From assembly GCA_024180945.1 (NCBI GenBank), contig JAKSGN010000010.1, forward strand, positions 620,001 to 684,000: DNA of 64,000 bases, written 5' to 3'. Positions 1-10,447 of the stretch are shown in pieces. Each line of letters opens with the position of its first letter. Position 1 is the first letter of the stretch. The notes beneath the pieces are model-generated. The model was not told the origin of the DNA, did no database searches, and saw only the letters and a program-made list of their open reading frames with translations. The stretch comes from Macrophomina tecta. Lineage: Eukaryota; Ascomycota; Dothideomycetes; Botryosphaeriales; Botryosphaeriaceae. The position numbers and the translations under genes are program-made.

Positions 1-291
1 CCGAGAACCGAGTTAAATAGGTAAATGGTCGCCAGAAAGAAGACATGCCGGGCACTACCTTGGAATAAATGCATGCGGCAAAATATTGAGAGAGTCTGAG
101 GGCACGCATCGACGTTTTGATAAACGGGTACAAAAGGTGTTGCGCTTGGAGAATGAGGGCGACGGATAAGTCACTTTGCGCAGAGTTGTTATAGTTATCC
201 AGTAGGCGCTGCTTTCTGCGAAAACAACATGTTGCTATGACTAAGCGAAACGTGAAAATACTGCACGAAGGTTAAGTTGTTCTCCTATATA

Positions 292-2524
292 TCATATCCT
301 CAACAAACTCGCGTAAAATGCCTTTACCTTCGGATGCGCTTTCACCTTATTAGGATCAAAGTTCAGCACTTGCAATCCGTCTATGCTCGTCGCACGCGAT
401 AATGCGACGTACGCCTGGCCCATCTCGAACACGCGGTCCAGGTCTACCTTCACAAGCCCCAGTGTCTGGCCCTGTGCCTTGTGGATACTGAGCGCCCATG
501 CAAGGATGAGGGGGACCTGAGTGCGGGTTGCGAGCTCCTCAACGACCCAGCCGTCGTCCATCCACGGCTCAGGAACCCACCGCTCGACAGCCCACTTCAT
601 AGGCTCACATAGCTCAGTTCGCATGACGCCGTTCGCGAGATGGAAGCGCACCACGGGGTAAAGCGGCAGGCGTTGCTCCGGTGCGCCAATCATGGCAGTA
701 GATGGTGCGGTATCGGAATCCAATTCTTGATTTTTAACGCAGTCTTTATCGTCCCATCGACTATGGAAGAACGTATCCTTATTTGCAAAACCGACGACGC
801 AGCCCAGGGATCCGTTCACGAGGGTCTTGTCTATATTCTTGACGAGCATGACTTGCGCACCTTGCTTCAGCTCGAGGACCTCAGATGCTGGGCAGTCGGA
901 TAAGAGCCTCTTGCGGGTATCTGCGTCTGTAATTATCCCGCCCTCTTCAGCGAGGTACTTATGGACTCCGCTCTTGATTTTTTGCATCCGTCTTGCGTTC
1001 GCTAAGTCGGCTTCACGGCGTAGAGGAAAGAGCTCAGCGACTTCTGGCCGTTGTCTGCGAGTGTCGTTAGAGGCCTGCTTAGTCTTCTGAAAGTGCCGAT
1101 GGTGCTTGGTGAGAGGAGGCCTTCCCGGATCTCGTTCAGCATTCCAGCGAATATAGGATCCTTCTGTCTGTAAATCTGAGTCAAACTGATCGTGTGTTGA
1201 ACAGCGGTCTTCCACGCATCGGCTTCGAAGCAGAACCTCGGGCTGCCGTTGTCCGGCCCTGCAACACGGGTGGGAGCTGGAAGAAGTCGCCAGTAATGAC
1301 AAGCTGAATTCCTCCAAATGGCAGGTCAACACCTCGCACTGCGCGCGCGATGATGTCGAGCTTGTCAAAGAGCGTGGAATCAACCATGGAGACCTCATCG
1401 ATGATGAGGACCTCAACTTCCAACCAACGCCTCAGCTTGAACTTGGGATCTTTGAATATGTCCATGATAAGCTTGGTTGTGGGGGCTTTACCAAGACCAA
1501 TCCCCGCAAAGCGATGAAGCGTCGTTCCGCCGATGCTGTAAGCTGCAAGCCCTGTAGAGGCGGTAACAGCAATGCGGCAACAGCTGTCCTCAAGGTACTT
1601 TACCGTTAAGCCCTCAATGATCTTGCTTAGAAGGAAAGACTTTCCAGTACCTGCAGGACCCGTGAAGAAGACATTCTCACCCTGATTCAGCACCAGATCT
1701 AGTACAGCCCGCTGTTCATCGCTTAACCCTTCCCCGACCCACAAGGGCATTGTCTGATGCCTGGATTTTCGGGCGATATCTTCCATTTCAACAAGTGACT
1801 GACATGCTTGAAGTTTTCGCCGGCGGAACTTCTTTGCCGAATTGCTCGCGGTAGAGAGCTGCCGAAGCGAAGGATGAAATGGCCCGTGTCCCATCCGGCA
1901 GGCGGTAGGGGAGCCTGCCTGAATCAACCTTCGGAGGTGCCGGCTTGCCCCAAGGTGACTGTCGCAAATTCTTGTGACCGCATATTGCAGCCCGTTCGTT
2001 GGACAGCTCAATGACTTAATAGGATAATGGACTGAGGATGGGGATGTGGAGATTGACGCGCCGGAAAAGGGGCACGTAAACTGATGCGATGAGGTAGAAT
2101 GTGGCCAAAGACGCGTGTATGAAGCACTGGTAAAGATTTCAGCATCTCCTGTGAATGAGGCGCAAATGCAACGAAGAATTTCCGATTTCATCCGGAAGGA
2201 CGCTGTTGGTAATATCTCCATGGAGGTGGAGTCGCTGGATGTCGATTCCAGACATCGAATGGTCTCGACGACTTGTTCTAGTTCTAGCCGATCGGCAAGT
2301 CCTTTGTGGCCGAGCGTATCGCCGGGGCTCGAACCGATTAAGGACACGGCGGGATTTCGATTGCATCCTGTGCGGAAGTTCAGCCGTTCCCCCGCTCCGC
2401 CTCTCGACGCATACCACTGCAGGGCAGATCGCCGATTGCCGCTAGGGCCTTGCGGCTGGGGTAGGTTGAGAAGAATCTGAAATGCCGGTTGAGGCGTCAT
2501 TTTCGCTTGCAGAGGGAGGGGCAT
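292..2524 (-). pseudogene. PIF1-type DNA helicase, broken by two frameshifts
   Basis: PIF1 helicases are 5'-3' SF1B enzymes that unwind G-quadruplexes, telomeric DNA and replication intermediates. The N-terminal reading frame (1181-2524) carries the Walker A motif GPAGTGKS, the following TASTG box, IIDEVSM (motif II) and [10 protein letters not shown] (motif III). The centre continues in a second frame (about 1002-1255; [19 protein letters not shown]). The C-terminus lies in a third frame (292 to about 1040; ELFPLRREAD, IHKAQGQTLG, YVALSRATS, i.e. motifs V-VI). No GT-AG intron fits at either junction (near 1260 and 1045), so single-base indels or assembly errors are the simplest reading. The ATG at 2524 precedes a long non-conserved N-terminus of about 250 codons, so the true start is uncertain. 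Family assignment is firm; functionality is doubtful. Confidence 0.85.
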
Positions 2525-3523
2525 ATGGACTCATAAACACCCTCAATTTCTTGCCATAGCACTGGAAATTAAGTGCCAGGAATAACGAACCGGCCGTCAA
2601 GGTTTCCCTGGAAGATGCTCATTTCTACCCTCAGCGCGAGGCCCGCATCATCCTTCTGGGAGGGTGATGGAGTTGGGAACTTGGAGGACCACGAGCTGAA
2701 CTGTTGGCAACGTCAGCCTCGCTTGGCGGGGCTCAGCTGCAGCCTAGCTTGTGTAAAAAAAAAGTAAAAAAAACAGGGTCTGCCTCTTTCACAAAGCTTC
2801 GGAACAACTTAATGGGCAGCTAGCCATCAGATTCCACCCTCTCATAGTCTATCGCGCTCAGTGCGCGAGGCCCACTTATTTCTGCTGAGCGTAGTGTTTT
2901 AGTTGTGCTGCTTGCTTAACTATTTGGTCGCTCCGTATGTCTTGGCGTTCTAAGTCGGGGCGTCTGTCTGAGCGCAGATCAACACGCGATGTTTTCCCCC
3001 GCTTCGTATTCTTGCGACACTGTCCTCTCGGTATCCTTCTGACGACTTTGTTGAGGCTGCGCTGTAATGACTCAACCATCAACCAGCGTAGGCCTTATCC
3101 AGCACTGTTACTCTAGTTGTTTAAGCGAACCAGGGTGTTAACTTTTTTAACACCATCGCTTGCATTATGCCTATCTTTAGGAAATCGGCGCAGTCATCGG
3201 GTGTTACGGACCTACCTGTATATAGAGTTGTTGGGGCACGATCAGCCACCAGGCTGATCATTGCTGAACCTTTTGTCGACTGGGAGTCGACGGGGGGTTG
3301 GCCGAATGGTCTTACGCACCGACTGAAACCCAACACGGTCGGGTCCGTCGTAACATCGGGGTCTCGCACTGAAGTCACTTCCGGGCCCGACACGGACGCT
3401 AACAACGAGCTGTAAGCAGCTGTCGAGATATCCGGACGTTGCTAACAATGATGCAGATATGCGACCGATGGATCGACCGGAATCAGGGTAGTTGCCAATC
3501 CTCCGGATGCAGTTGTTGAGTAG
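2525..3523. other. intergenic, no supportable gene
   Basis: Only short overlapping ORFs without recognisable motifs occur here. The sequence near 3050-3072 (GTTGAGGCTGCGCTGTAAT) resembles the terminus of the Gypsy LTR found at 4540-5028, so a decayed LTR end may lie at about 2990-3072. That assignment is weak. Confidence 0.4.
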
Positions 3524-4474
3524 GAACTCCGCGGCATAGCATCTCGCCGTACGCTGACTTGTGCTTCTAGCATCGTCTTCGTTCATGGACTCACAGGAAA
3601 TCGCGACAAGACATGGACGCATCGCAACGGAATTTTCTGGCCAGGCGCCCTCTCACAAGACTTTCCCCGCGCTCGCATCATGACATTTGGATACGACGCC
3701 GACGTTGTCCGCTTCTAGACCATCGCAAGCTCGAATCGGCTGAACGACCATGGGAAGTCGTTGGCGTACGCGCTTCTCGATCAGCGCGCAAATTAGCCAA
3801 CGTCACGATCATATTCATTGCTCATAGCCTGGGGGGCTTGGTGTGTGAGGAAGCTCTGAACTTCAGCAACAAGAGACAGGACTTGGGAACCGTTCTATCC
3901 AATACGCTAGACATAGTGTTCATGGGTACTCCTCATGGAGGCTCACGTGTGGCAAATTGGGGAAATACTGTGGCGAAACACGTGAATATCTTCCGCGGCA
4001 CAAACCGGGAGATCTTGAGATACCTGCAGCCTGGTTCTTCGGACCTGCAAAGGACTGAAGAGGACTTCCAGCATATGCTTCAGCGAGAAGACATTAAGCT
4101 GAAGATATACTGCTTCTACGAGGCTCTCAAGATGGACGACATGATCGGCAAGATTGTGGAACCAGAATCTGCGATACTCCCGGCATACGACAACTGCAGC
4201 ATCAATGCAGATCATCGGGACATGACGAACTTCACTGGAAGAGCGGACCCGGGGTACGGTCAGGTCCGAGGTGTGCTAGAAAGATGGATGCAAGAGTTTA
4301 AGTAATGTTGGCCGTTCGGATGTTAGCGACGCGGAGAGCGCATCAACGACCGATAAAAGTACTGTTGGGTCATTATACAACGGCCCTGTTTTCAACGGTG
4401 CCATCTCTGGTCGGTATGTGATTCCTGGAGCCCAGACCACTGGCGATACAGTCAATTTCAATTTCCCTGGATAA
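3524..4474 (+). pseudogene. SesB-like alpha/beta hydrolase (lipase/esterase), broken, with amyloid-like C-terminal tail
   Basis: The N-terminal part (frame open from 3524) reads IVFVHGLTGNRDKTWTH and then RIMTFGYDADVV, the hallmark start of the fungal SesB/SERAC1-like hydrolase domain. A TAG at 3716-3718 sits where relatives usually carry Trp, consistent with a TGG to TAG change. A second in-frame TAG lies near 3793. The catalytic centre then continues one frame over (FIAHSLGGLV nucleophile elbow with GHSLGG-like serine; FMGTPHGG) to a stop at 4303-4305. One frame over again, 4301-4474 encodes a Ser/Thr/Asp linker and a Gly/Asn/Phe-rich tail. SesB-type lipases in fungi are effectors or sensors in heterokaryon-incompatibility-like cell-death systems, some triggered by prion-like amyloid motifs. 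At least two stops and two frame changes make this copy inactive as it stands. No start codon could be assigned. Confidence 0.75.
4376..4474 (+). other. candidate amyloid signalling (sigma-like) motif at the SesB C-terminus
   Basis: In the frame beginning at 4301, the last ~33 codons before TAA (4472-4474) contain NGPVFNGAISGRYVIPG followed by an FNF ending. The segment is short, Gly/Asn-rich, C-terminal and separated from the hydrolase by an S/T/D-rich linker, as in the amyloid-forming motifs attached to fungal SesB-like lipases and NLR partners. The match to a particular named motif class is from memory and needs a profile search. Confidence 0.5.
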
Positions 4475-4539
4475 TCTGGGCGCGTTTCGTAGAGAATGCC
4501 AATGCCTGTATCTTTCTCTGCGTTCTATGGCTATGCAAG

Positions 4540-5028
4540 TGTAACGAGCGGGCCTCTGCCTCTAAGGATCCAAACACCGAAGAGGGAGAAAACCTGTCGA
4601 GGGGGTTTTCCTTGAGTGGGTACAAGAAGAGGGTGAGAGCAAGTCGAACACGTGACAAGACTGAGCACTGCGTGCGAAGGCCGTGTTACTAACAATGTGC
4701 TGAATTGTTATTGAAGTTGACCACGAAGGTCAAAGCTATCTAAGGAGTGTGGTTTATATACAAGTAGGAAAGTGTATACAATCTAGTTTCTGATCCGTCT
4801 GCTCTGTCCCTCGGGAGGGCGGTGACCTTGGGAGCAGACAGAGTAGCTTGTCCTGCTCTGGGTGCTCTGTGGTGTTCCGGTCCGAGCGCCTTCGGAGCAG
4901 TGAGAGCACTATCTTGGCGTCACGTGCTTCACGTGAGCGCGCGTGGGTCCTTTCCACGCCGCACCCGAGCTCCCCACTTACTACCTCATCCTGCTGTTCC
5001 CTAACCCTGTGGAGGCTGCGCCGTAACA
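4540..5028 (-). mobile_element. solo LTR of a Ty3/Gypsy element (minus orientation)
   Basis: The 489-bp unit begins TGTAACGAGCGGGCC and ends GGCTGCGCCGTAACA. It matches, reversed, the 5' LTR at 62465-62906. It is bracketed by perfect 5-bp target duplications GCAAG at 4535-4539 and 5029-5033, with no internal region, so it arose by LTR-LTR recombination. It lies 65 bp downstream of the SesB-like pseudogene. Confidence 0.92.
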
Positions 5029-5044
5029 GCAAGCTGCGACTTCA

Positions 5045-5064
5045 TTTTTTTTTTTTTTTTTTTT
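5045..5064 (+). repeat. poly(T) run of 20
   Basis: A homopolymer of 20 T follows 16 bp after the solo LTR. It could be the poly(A) end of a retroposed sequence on the minus strand, but no adjoining body is recognisable. Confidence 0.8.
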
Positions 5065-5365
5065 CCAATAAGACAAAGAACCACCTTGATGCTGGCATTC
5101 TAGTGGGACTTAAATTAGAAACCGGCATATTCAATATCCCTCCAAACTAAAATGCTATAGTCATTTGACAGACCCACGGTAACAAATCTCGGTCGTCGAT
5201 ATTAGACAAAAGAGTGCTGGCAGAGGCCAACGTAATAAATCTAAATAAAAGCTCGACGACACATGTACAACACAATGCCTGACGGCAGTGACCAGGTTTT
5301 GACGGAAGACTGGGCAGCAGAGTGCATGCGAAGGTAAAGAAATTACATGCAATAGTATGCTGGTA

Positions 5366-5573
5366 CAGTCACTAGCGAAATCGGCTTCCGCCCAAGTGCA
5401 GCTGGCAACAAAGCTGGCGAAAGTCTTTGCATCCCACCTTACGAATTTAGTAAGGCGCAATTCTTGTAGGCACGTAATTTGTCACGATACAAGAGAGTAC
5501 TTCTGTATTGCGGTTTGAGCCATAACCCCATGGCTGGTGCGGCTCGGCCGCCCTACCTACCTGTGGTGGTGAC
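5366..5573 (+). repeat. inverted repeat arm 1 (unidentified dispersed repeat)
   Basis: This ~208-bp stretch is the reverse-complement partner of 10090-10311. Shared blocks include CACTAGCGAAATCGGC, AGTAAGGCGCAATTCTTGT and AGAGAGTACTTCTGTATTG. Many differences are C/T or G/A, as expected after RIP. No coding potential is evident. The flanking 5065-5365 holds no gene I can support. Confidence 0.8.
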
Positions 5574-5724
5574 TTGCAGCACAAAACTGCTTACACAACC
5601 AGATCAGTTTCACACAAACCTGATACACCTCTTTAGATCTTCCGCCACATCAGTGGCGCCCTCTACTTGCCGCTAGGGGGCGAATAAACCTATTCCCTTC
5701 CGCTGGAGAAAAATTCAGCTTCTA

Positions 5725-7569
5725 ACGTACCCGGCAAGCGAGCCGCGCAGGCAAGCGAGCCGCGCACCCCACCAAATCTAGCTATATAAATAGCTATAAA
5801 TGTCCAGATTTCTCCCTAACGCCTAAAGCAATCAATTAGAAAATTAGGATTTAACTTCAATCTCATTTGATTCACGCATCGGACACGTCTTAATATAGTG
5901 TCCTGGCTCTCTACAGCGTCCACACCGCCGTTGAGCTGGTATGTTACCACTGTGTCGCGGTCGCGATTGACGCGTTTCCTGCACAATTTGCGCATCAACA
6001 TTAGCCTGATCAATTAGCTGAGATCCCTCTGCCTTCGTTAGGGTCCCTCGCTTCTGTATTCGCTTTTTTTTTTGGCGTTGTTTTCGGCGTGTTACGGCCT
6101 CGTTTGCCTTCCGAAGGGCTGCGTTCTCTGCCTTGAGTAGCTCCAGCTGCGCGGCCATCCGATGCGCACCCTTCAAGAACTGATCCACTGCATCTGTGAT
6201 TGGTGTTGGTGAACTATCTTGATGTCGTACGATCTTGCCCTTAATAAACTCTGTTTGAGATACCATTTGGGCTTGATCAGCTGGTGTTTTCGCAGACCAC
6301 GGGGCTTCGTCTTCGGCTTGGGGAGTAGGTGTCCGAAGCTTCACGTCAAGCTTCGAAATCACAGCATCTGGATCGTACGGGACCAGTCCTGCACCTCTAA
6401 AGCCTCCGCGGATGTTATCTGGTGTAATTGACGTGTCGAATGCGGCCCGGAATGCAGGCAAAAACTCGACCTTCGTGATGTGATTGATGCCGTTGCGCAT
6501 GAGGCCCTCCATTTGCTTGCCGTACGCCTTCTTTAATGGCGCAAAACAACCCACATCGAGAGGCTGCAAGAGATGCGATGAATGCGCAGGCATGCACAGG
6601 GTAATAATGTTGTTCTCCTGGCAATATAGCTCAAATTGCGTGGTTGTATGGCTTCCGTGGCCATCTAGAATGAGCAGGCGTCGCGTCCCTTTCGTACGAG
6701 TCCTTGTGCGCTTGTCGAAGTGCTTAAGCCATTCAAATCCGAGGTCATCAGTAGTCCAGCCATTATCGCTCAATGCGATAGCCCAATCAGATGGTACATC
6801 GTCGCCCTCGTACCATGCGGATAGATGATACTGTCCGGTGAAGATGACGAATGGTGGGATCGCCCAGCCGAGCGCGTTAATTGCCTGGATAGCTGTGACC
6901 CACTTGCGATTACCTGGCTGTATCGATTTAGGTCGATTTCGCCTCTCCGTGCCTGTAACAACTAGTTCGGTCCCGATGACACCCATCATAAAGCCTATCT
7001 CATCGAAGCTGTACGTGTCATCATCTAGGATACCATGCTTCTCTTTAACGTCATGGACAAGCTTGAGCCAGAGCCTGATAACCTCAGGATCCTCCATCTT
7101 AGCCCTCTGATAGTCGTATTTGCGATTAAAACGCGTTTTGAGCTCAGGCTGCCGATTGACGAAATTCCTAGGCCACTTCTCGCCAACCTTGCGACCACCG
7201 CGTCCAGTGAGGATGTGATTGGCCATATCTCCAACACGGCGAAGGCCAGGAGGATGTCCGTGTGAATCTAGGTCCAGAATGTGTCGTACAAGGACCTCCT
7301 CTTCTAGATCTGTAAGAAGCCTTGAGTTGGGTGTGCAATCGCGTCTTGCGCGGATTCCGGCGCGTCGATCGCGAAGGGTGGTCTCAGGCGTGTTATATGT
7401 CTCTGCAGCGCGTCTAACGCTTCAAAATTGACACTAATTGATAGCCCGATTTGCTAGCTGCAAGTTAGCTTCTTTTTGAGCGCGAGAAGCTTGTGGTTGT
7501 TGTTGCATGGTTGTTGCATAAGTGGTTATATTTTCTAGGTCCGGTGCGCGGCTCGCTTGCCGGGTACGT
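5725..7569 (-). mobile_element. Fot1/pogo-like DNA transposon (copy 1)
   Basis: The element is bounded by TA duplications (5723-5724 and 7570-7571) and inverted termini ACGTACCCGGCAAGCGAGCC. The left terminus carries a tandem 17-bp unit (GGCAAGCGAGCCGCGCA twice); the right has one unit only, so the right terminus appears to have lost a repeat. It contains one transposase gene on the minus strand. Confidence 0.9.
5844..7508 (-). pseudogene. Fot1/pogo DDE transposase of copy 1, N-terminus broken
   Basis: A 460-codon open frame (5844-7226) covers the DDE_1 catalytic core with FDEIGF, ILDGHGSH and LLQPLDVGCF supplying the three Asp residues. A basic coiled region (RRKQRQKKKRIQKRG) and a C-terminal CCHC zinc knuckle (CGRCREPGHYIKTC) follow. 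The N-terminal DNA-binding part, from the ATG at 7508, is interrupted by a TAG near 7435 (CAG to TAG type) and then shifts frame before joining the core through a segment starting TLRDRRAGIR. The core looks little damaged, so inactivation seems recent, but the lost helix-turn-helix should abolish terminus binding. Confidence 0.88.
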
Positions 7570-7663
7570 TAACCGAATATACAACGTTGAGGCTTAAAAG
7601 GATGTATTCAATCAAGCTAGGGAAGTCAACCTGGTTGCTCACGGCTTAGAAAGAACATGTGCC

Positions 7664-8327
7664 TCAATGACTATGATTCTCGGATTCCTTAACCGGAGTA
7701 AATATCGTCCTATCTTCTTCATCGTTACTAGTCCTGTAAGATATCCATCCGGCTTTAGGCAAATCGATATCCCGTTCACCAGACAAAAATTTCATAAACA
7801 CACCATGGGTGACAACGACAATATCTCTCCTTTCGTTGCCACGCAAGGCCGCACTGAGTTGCTCGAGCTTCTTTCTCATCCTCCCCGCTCTCAGTGTGAC
7901 TGAATCATCATCTGCTGCGTATTGCCCTGCTTTAACCTGCCAGCCCTCACTCAACCTCTCCAAACCTAAGTTTGGGAATTCTTTCTCCAACGCATGGCGC
8001 TCTGAACCAGTGTCGCAAGGCAACGCGCTCCGTTCCTGCAGATCAGGTTCTAAAGTGAGCTCAACGCCATTTTCGATATCGAATCCCGAGGAAGAGTCAT
8101 AGTATCGTTTGTCAAGCACGTGAGGAAAACCTGTAAGGGAGGTTTGGATGGTGCGTCGAAGTGGGGAACTCAGAATCACTGCGATTCGCTCGGGATGAGG
8201 GAACGAGCTGACCAGCTGAGCAGCTTGTGTGACCGAGGGCGGTTAAGGGTGGGTCAAGACGAGAAAAGTCCTTGGAGACGTTGTGTTCTGATTCAGCGTG
8301 GCGGACGAGATAGATTATTGATGCCAT
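7664..8327 (-). pseudogene. histidine phosphatase (phosphoglycerate mutase-like), 2-bp deletion
   Basis: Translation from the ATG at 8327 gives IIYLVRHAESEHN, the RHxE active-site motif of the histidine phosphatase superfamily, then PPLTALGHT. At about 8235 a CA-repeat stretch (GGTCACACAAGC) appears to have lost two bases, shifting the frame. The rest continues in another frame (7664-8179; ILSSPLRRTIQTSL, VVVTHGVFMKFL with the second catalytic His). The reconstructed length, about 220 residues, is normal for the fungal family. Substrates of this subfamily are unknown. A sequencing error in the dinucleotide run is a live alternative, in which case the gene would be intact. Confidence 0.82.
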
Positions 8328-8504
8328 CCCGCTTGAGAGTTATGGACGATGGACTGGTAGAGGGAGCTCACTGCTTCTTGACTACGTGAAAGCGGAAGCC
8401 AAGAAATCGCGCAATATATGCCAAGAATTGCGATCGAAGCCTGTCAAGCATCACTCGTACTCTTAGGGTTCAAGGTTCCTTGTTACGACCATGGACAGGA
8501 CAAT

Positions 8505-8746
8505 GATGATGATGATGATGATGATTCATACACCCCGCCGGCCTCCACGGGCCATAGGGAAGAACTAACACTGAGTAGACGTTTACCTACATTAACTCCC
8601 GGTTCATTCAAAGCCCTCACTCTCAGGAACAAAACAGGGGAAAACCACGAGTAGGTGTGAAGCCGTCCGACGGTGGATGAGTTAGTAGAGTAGATAAAGA
8701 AGGGCTCCGCGGGTGGCAGAGTCAGGTTGAGAATGAAAGATGGATC
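8505..8746 (-). mobile_element. severely 5'-truncated Tad1-like LINE (family 1)
   Basis: This 242-bp stub has the family 3' end (GGCCGGCGGGGTGTATGAATC on the minus strand) and an (ATC)n tail at 8505-8525. It is flanked by exact 13-bp target duplications TGGACAGGACAAT at 8492-8504 and 8747-8759. It carries no coding sequence. The same tail and 3' end recur at 12132 and 14644, and on the plus strand at 48570-48617. Confidence 0.88.
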
Positions 8747-8759
8747 TGGACAGGACAAT

Positions 8760-9142
8760 CTCCGCCGTTGACAGTCGAGATCTTTGTGCTGATGACTAAG
8801 CAGACTTGAAGTGCCGGCACCAGGAAGCTACCCTTGCTTCAACAACAGTGGTAGCTTATCCTGTATATTGCAAGTGAAGTGCCTGCTCGTGATATGTCTA
8901 AGTGCCTTGGCTCGTTTACCATTGACCTTTATGTAGTGTTCGGATTGTTCTGCATCTGATATCGCTCCTTTGGTTCAGTGGACCAGCTTTACCTCAATCA
9001 TCACTTATGTTTTAGAATTGAATAATTATACTTCATCCGAAACATCTCGAATTTCTGAGTTATTTTGCTTTTGTCGTGACGGCTGTAGGTCACAAACAGT
9101 GACAGCCACGTAGTGACACGGTTCTCGACGTGATACTTTCCA
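8760..9142. other. intergenic, downstream of the GFA gene
   Basis: No ORF with recognisable motifs is present. The sequence probably contains the 3' untranslated region of the minus-strand gene ending at 9143. Confidence 0.4.
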
Positions 9143-9785
9143 TCAATAGCAGCCTCCAGGGAATGGCTCAGCGAAGCGCACCTCTTCACGCTTTCCTTCT
9201 TCGTAGGTAAGATTCCCCACGTAAAAAATCCACTTCTTATTCGCCCAGTCAATGAGGTCGATGCCTTCAAGCGTGATGGCATTCACGCTCACGTAGTGAA
9301 GAGGCTTCCTATCGAATCCCATGATATCCTCCAATGGTTTCGATCTCCACACCTTCTGCAATTTGCCATCGCCACCGTCCCTGCCTGCCCACTTGTCGAC
9401 ATAAAGATCTTCTTGCACCCAGTTTCCACCGATACGAAAGGTCTTGACACCGCACTTCTTGCAAAAATACCATCCAATCTTGCTACCGAATACCCGATAG
9501 CAACCAAGCTCTTCAAAAGTTGCTGGAGATGTCATGACAAAGTCTTCATAGGCGTCGATAGGTCGGCAATGAAACATGCCTAGCTGTTATGATCATCAGA
9601 ACTAGGAGAAATAGGAAGCAGGTTTAGGGCCTTCGAACCTTGTGGCAAGTGGTACAGTTGCACTTGTAGATACGGACAGACTTTGTAAAGGAATGAGGGC
9701 TCGTGCTTGGAGGAAGCGTGAGGCGCATCTGGTACTTGACATCACCGCAATGGCAGGAGCCGTAATAGACTTCGGTGGGAGACAT
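9143..9785 (-). CDS. GFA/CENP-V family zinc protein (glutathione-dependent formaldehyde-activating-like)
   Basis: Two exons, 9785-9639 and 9583-9143, with a 55-nt intron 9638-9584 (GT...CAG), encode 195 residues in one frame from the ATG at 9785. The zinc-binding pattern of the GFA/CENP-V fold is complete: C11-H-C13, C42-N-C44-x2-C47 in exon 1 and C90-x2-C93 in exon 2; exon 2 opens with LGMFHCRP, as expected after CHK. Bacterial Gfa was proposed to join formaldehyde to glutathione, but most fungal homologues have no proven substrate. It lies alone between a pseudogene and transposons and still reads cleanly, which suggests selection or recent arrival. Cytosolic location is likely because no signal peptide or membrane segment is seen. 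Confidence 0.88.
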
Positions 9786-10089
9786 GATGCGTTTGAAGGC
9801 TAATTTGAAGGTTACAATGGCTTGTCAGATAGAAATGGAACTGGAAGGATTCGTTGTTGGCAGAGGTGATGGTTTGATAAAACGCAAAGCCAATGGTGCA
9901 CATTATGTGTACGCGTGTCGCAGGCTGAGGCCTGGTATCGGCACCGGCTACGCCAGGTGCCAAGAGCGGAGCTTCGGTGGTCCGGATCAATTCCCGATCC
10001 CATCGGGCAACCTAGAGGAAGGCCTTAAAAGCGCTGCATACTTACGAATAATATCTAACTGGAATGAAAGTGATATAGTACTGGATTAT
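9786..10089. other. intergenic, upstream of the GFA gene
   Basis: This presumably holds the promoter of the minus-strand GFA gene. A short plus-strand ORF through 9775-10101 has no recognisable motif and overlaps the first exon antisense, so it is not called. Confidence 0.4.
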
Positions 10090-10311
10090 CGCCACTGCTA
10101 GTAGGGAGGTGGCCGACCCGCTTTGGCCACACCCTTGTGGGCTCAAACTACAATACAGAAGTACTCTCTTCTATCGTGGCAAATCACGAGCCAACAAGAA
10201 TTGCGCCTTACTAGATTCATAAGGCGGGGTGCCAAGACCTTCGCTTAGATGCGGGGTATAGCCTTGTCGCGGCTGCAATTGGGCGGATGCCGATTTCGCT
10301 AGTCACTGTAC
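10090..10311 (-). repeat. inverted repeat arm 2 (partner of 5366-5573)
   Basis: This is the reverse complement of the repeat at 5366-5573, with one extra ~23-bp stretch (about 10242-10265) absent from arm 1. Together the arms enclose 4.5 kb containing the Fot1-like copy, the phosphatase pseudogene, the LINE stub and the GFA gene. Confidence 0.8.
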
Positions 10312-10447
10312 TTGCTTTTGGAAAAGCGTTGGCGAAAACCTTACGCCTCTGCTCACGCTCTCCCGTGTAATTCATCCTACAACCTTTGATCCTTGCAATG
10401 CAATTACATTGGGCTGTAACAACTGGCCTGTGTATAATAAATGGCCG

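Noticed and set aside
1..291. Subtelomeric end suggested by the PIF1-like helicase
   Set aside because: No telomeric repeats or RecQ/Y'-type arrangement is present.
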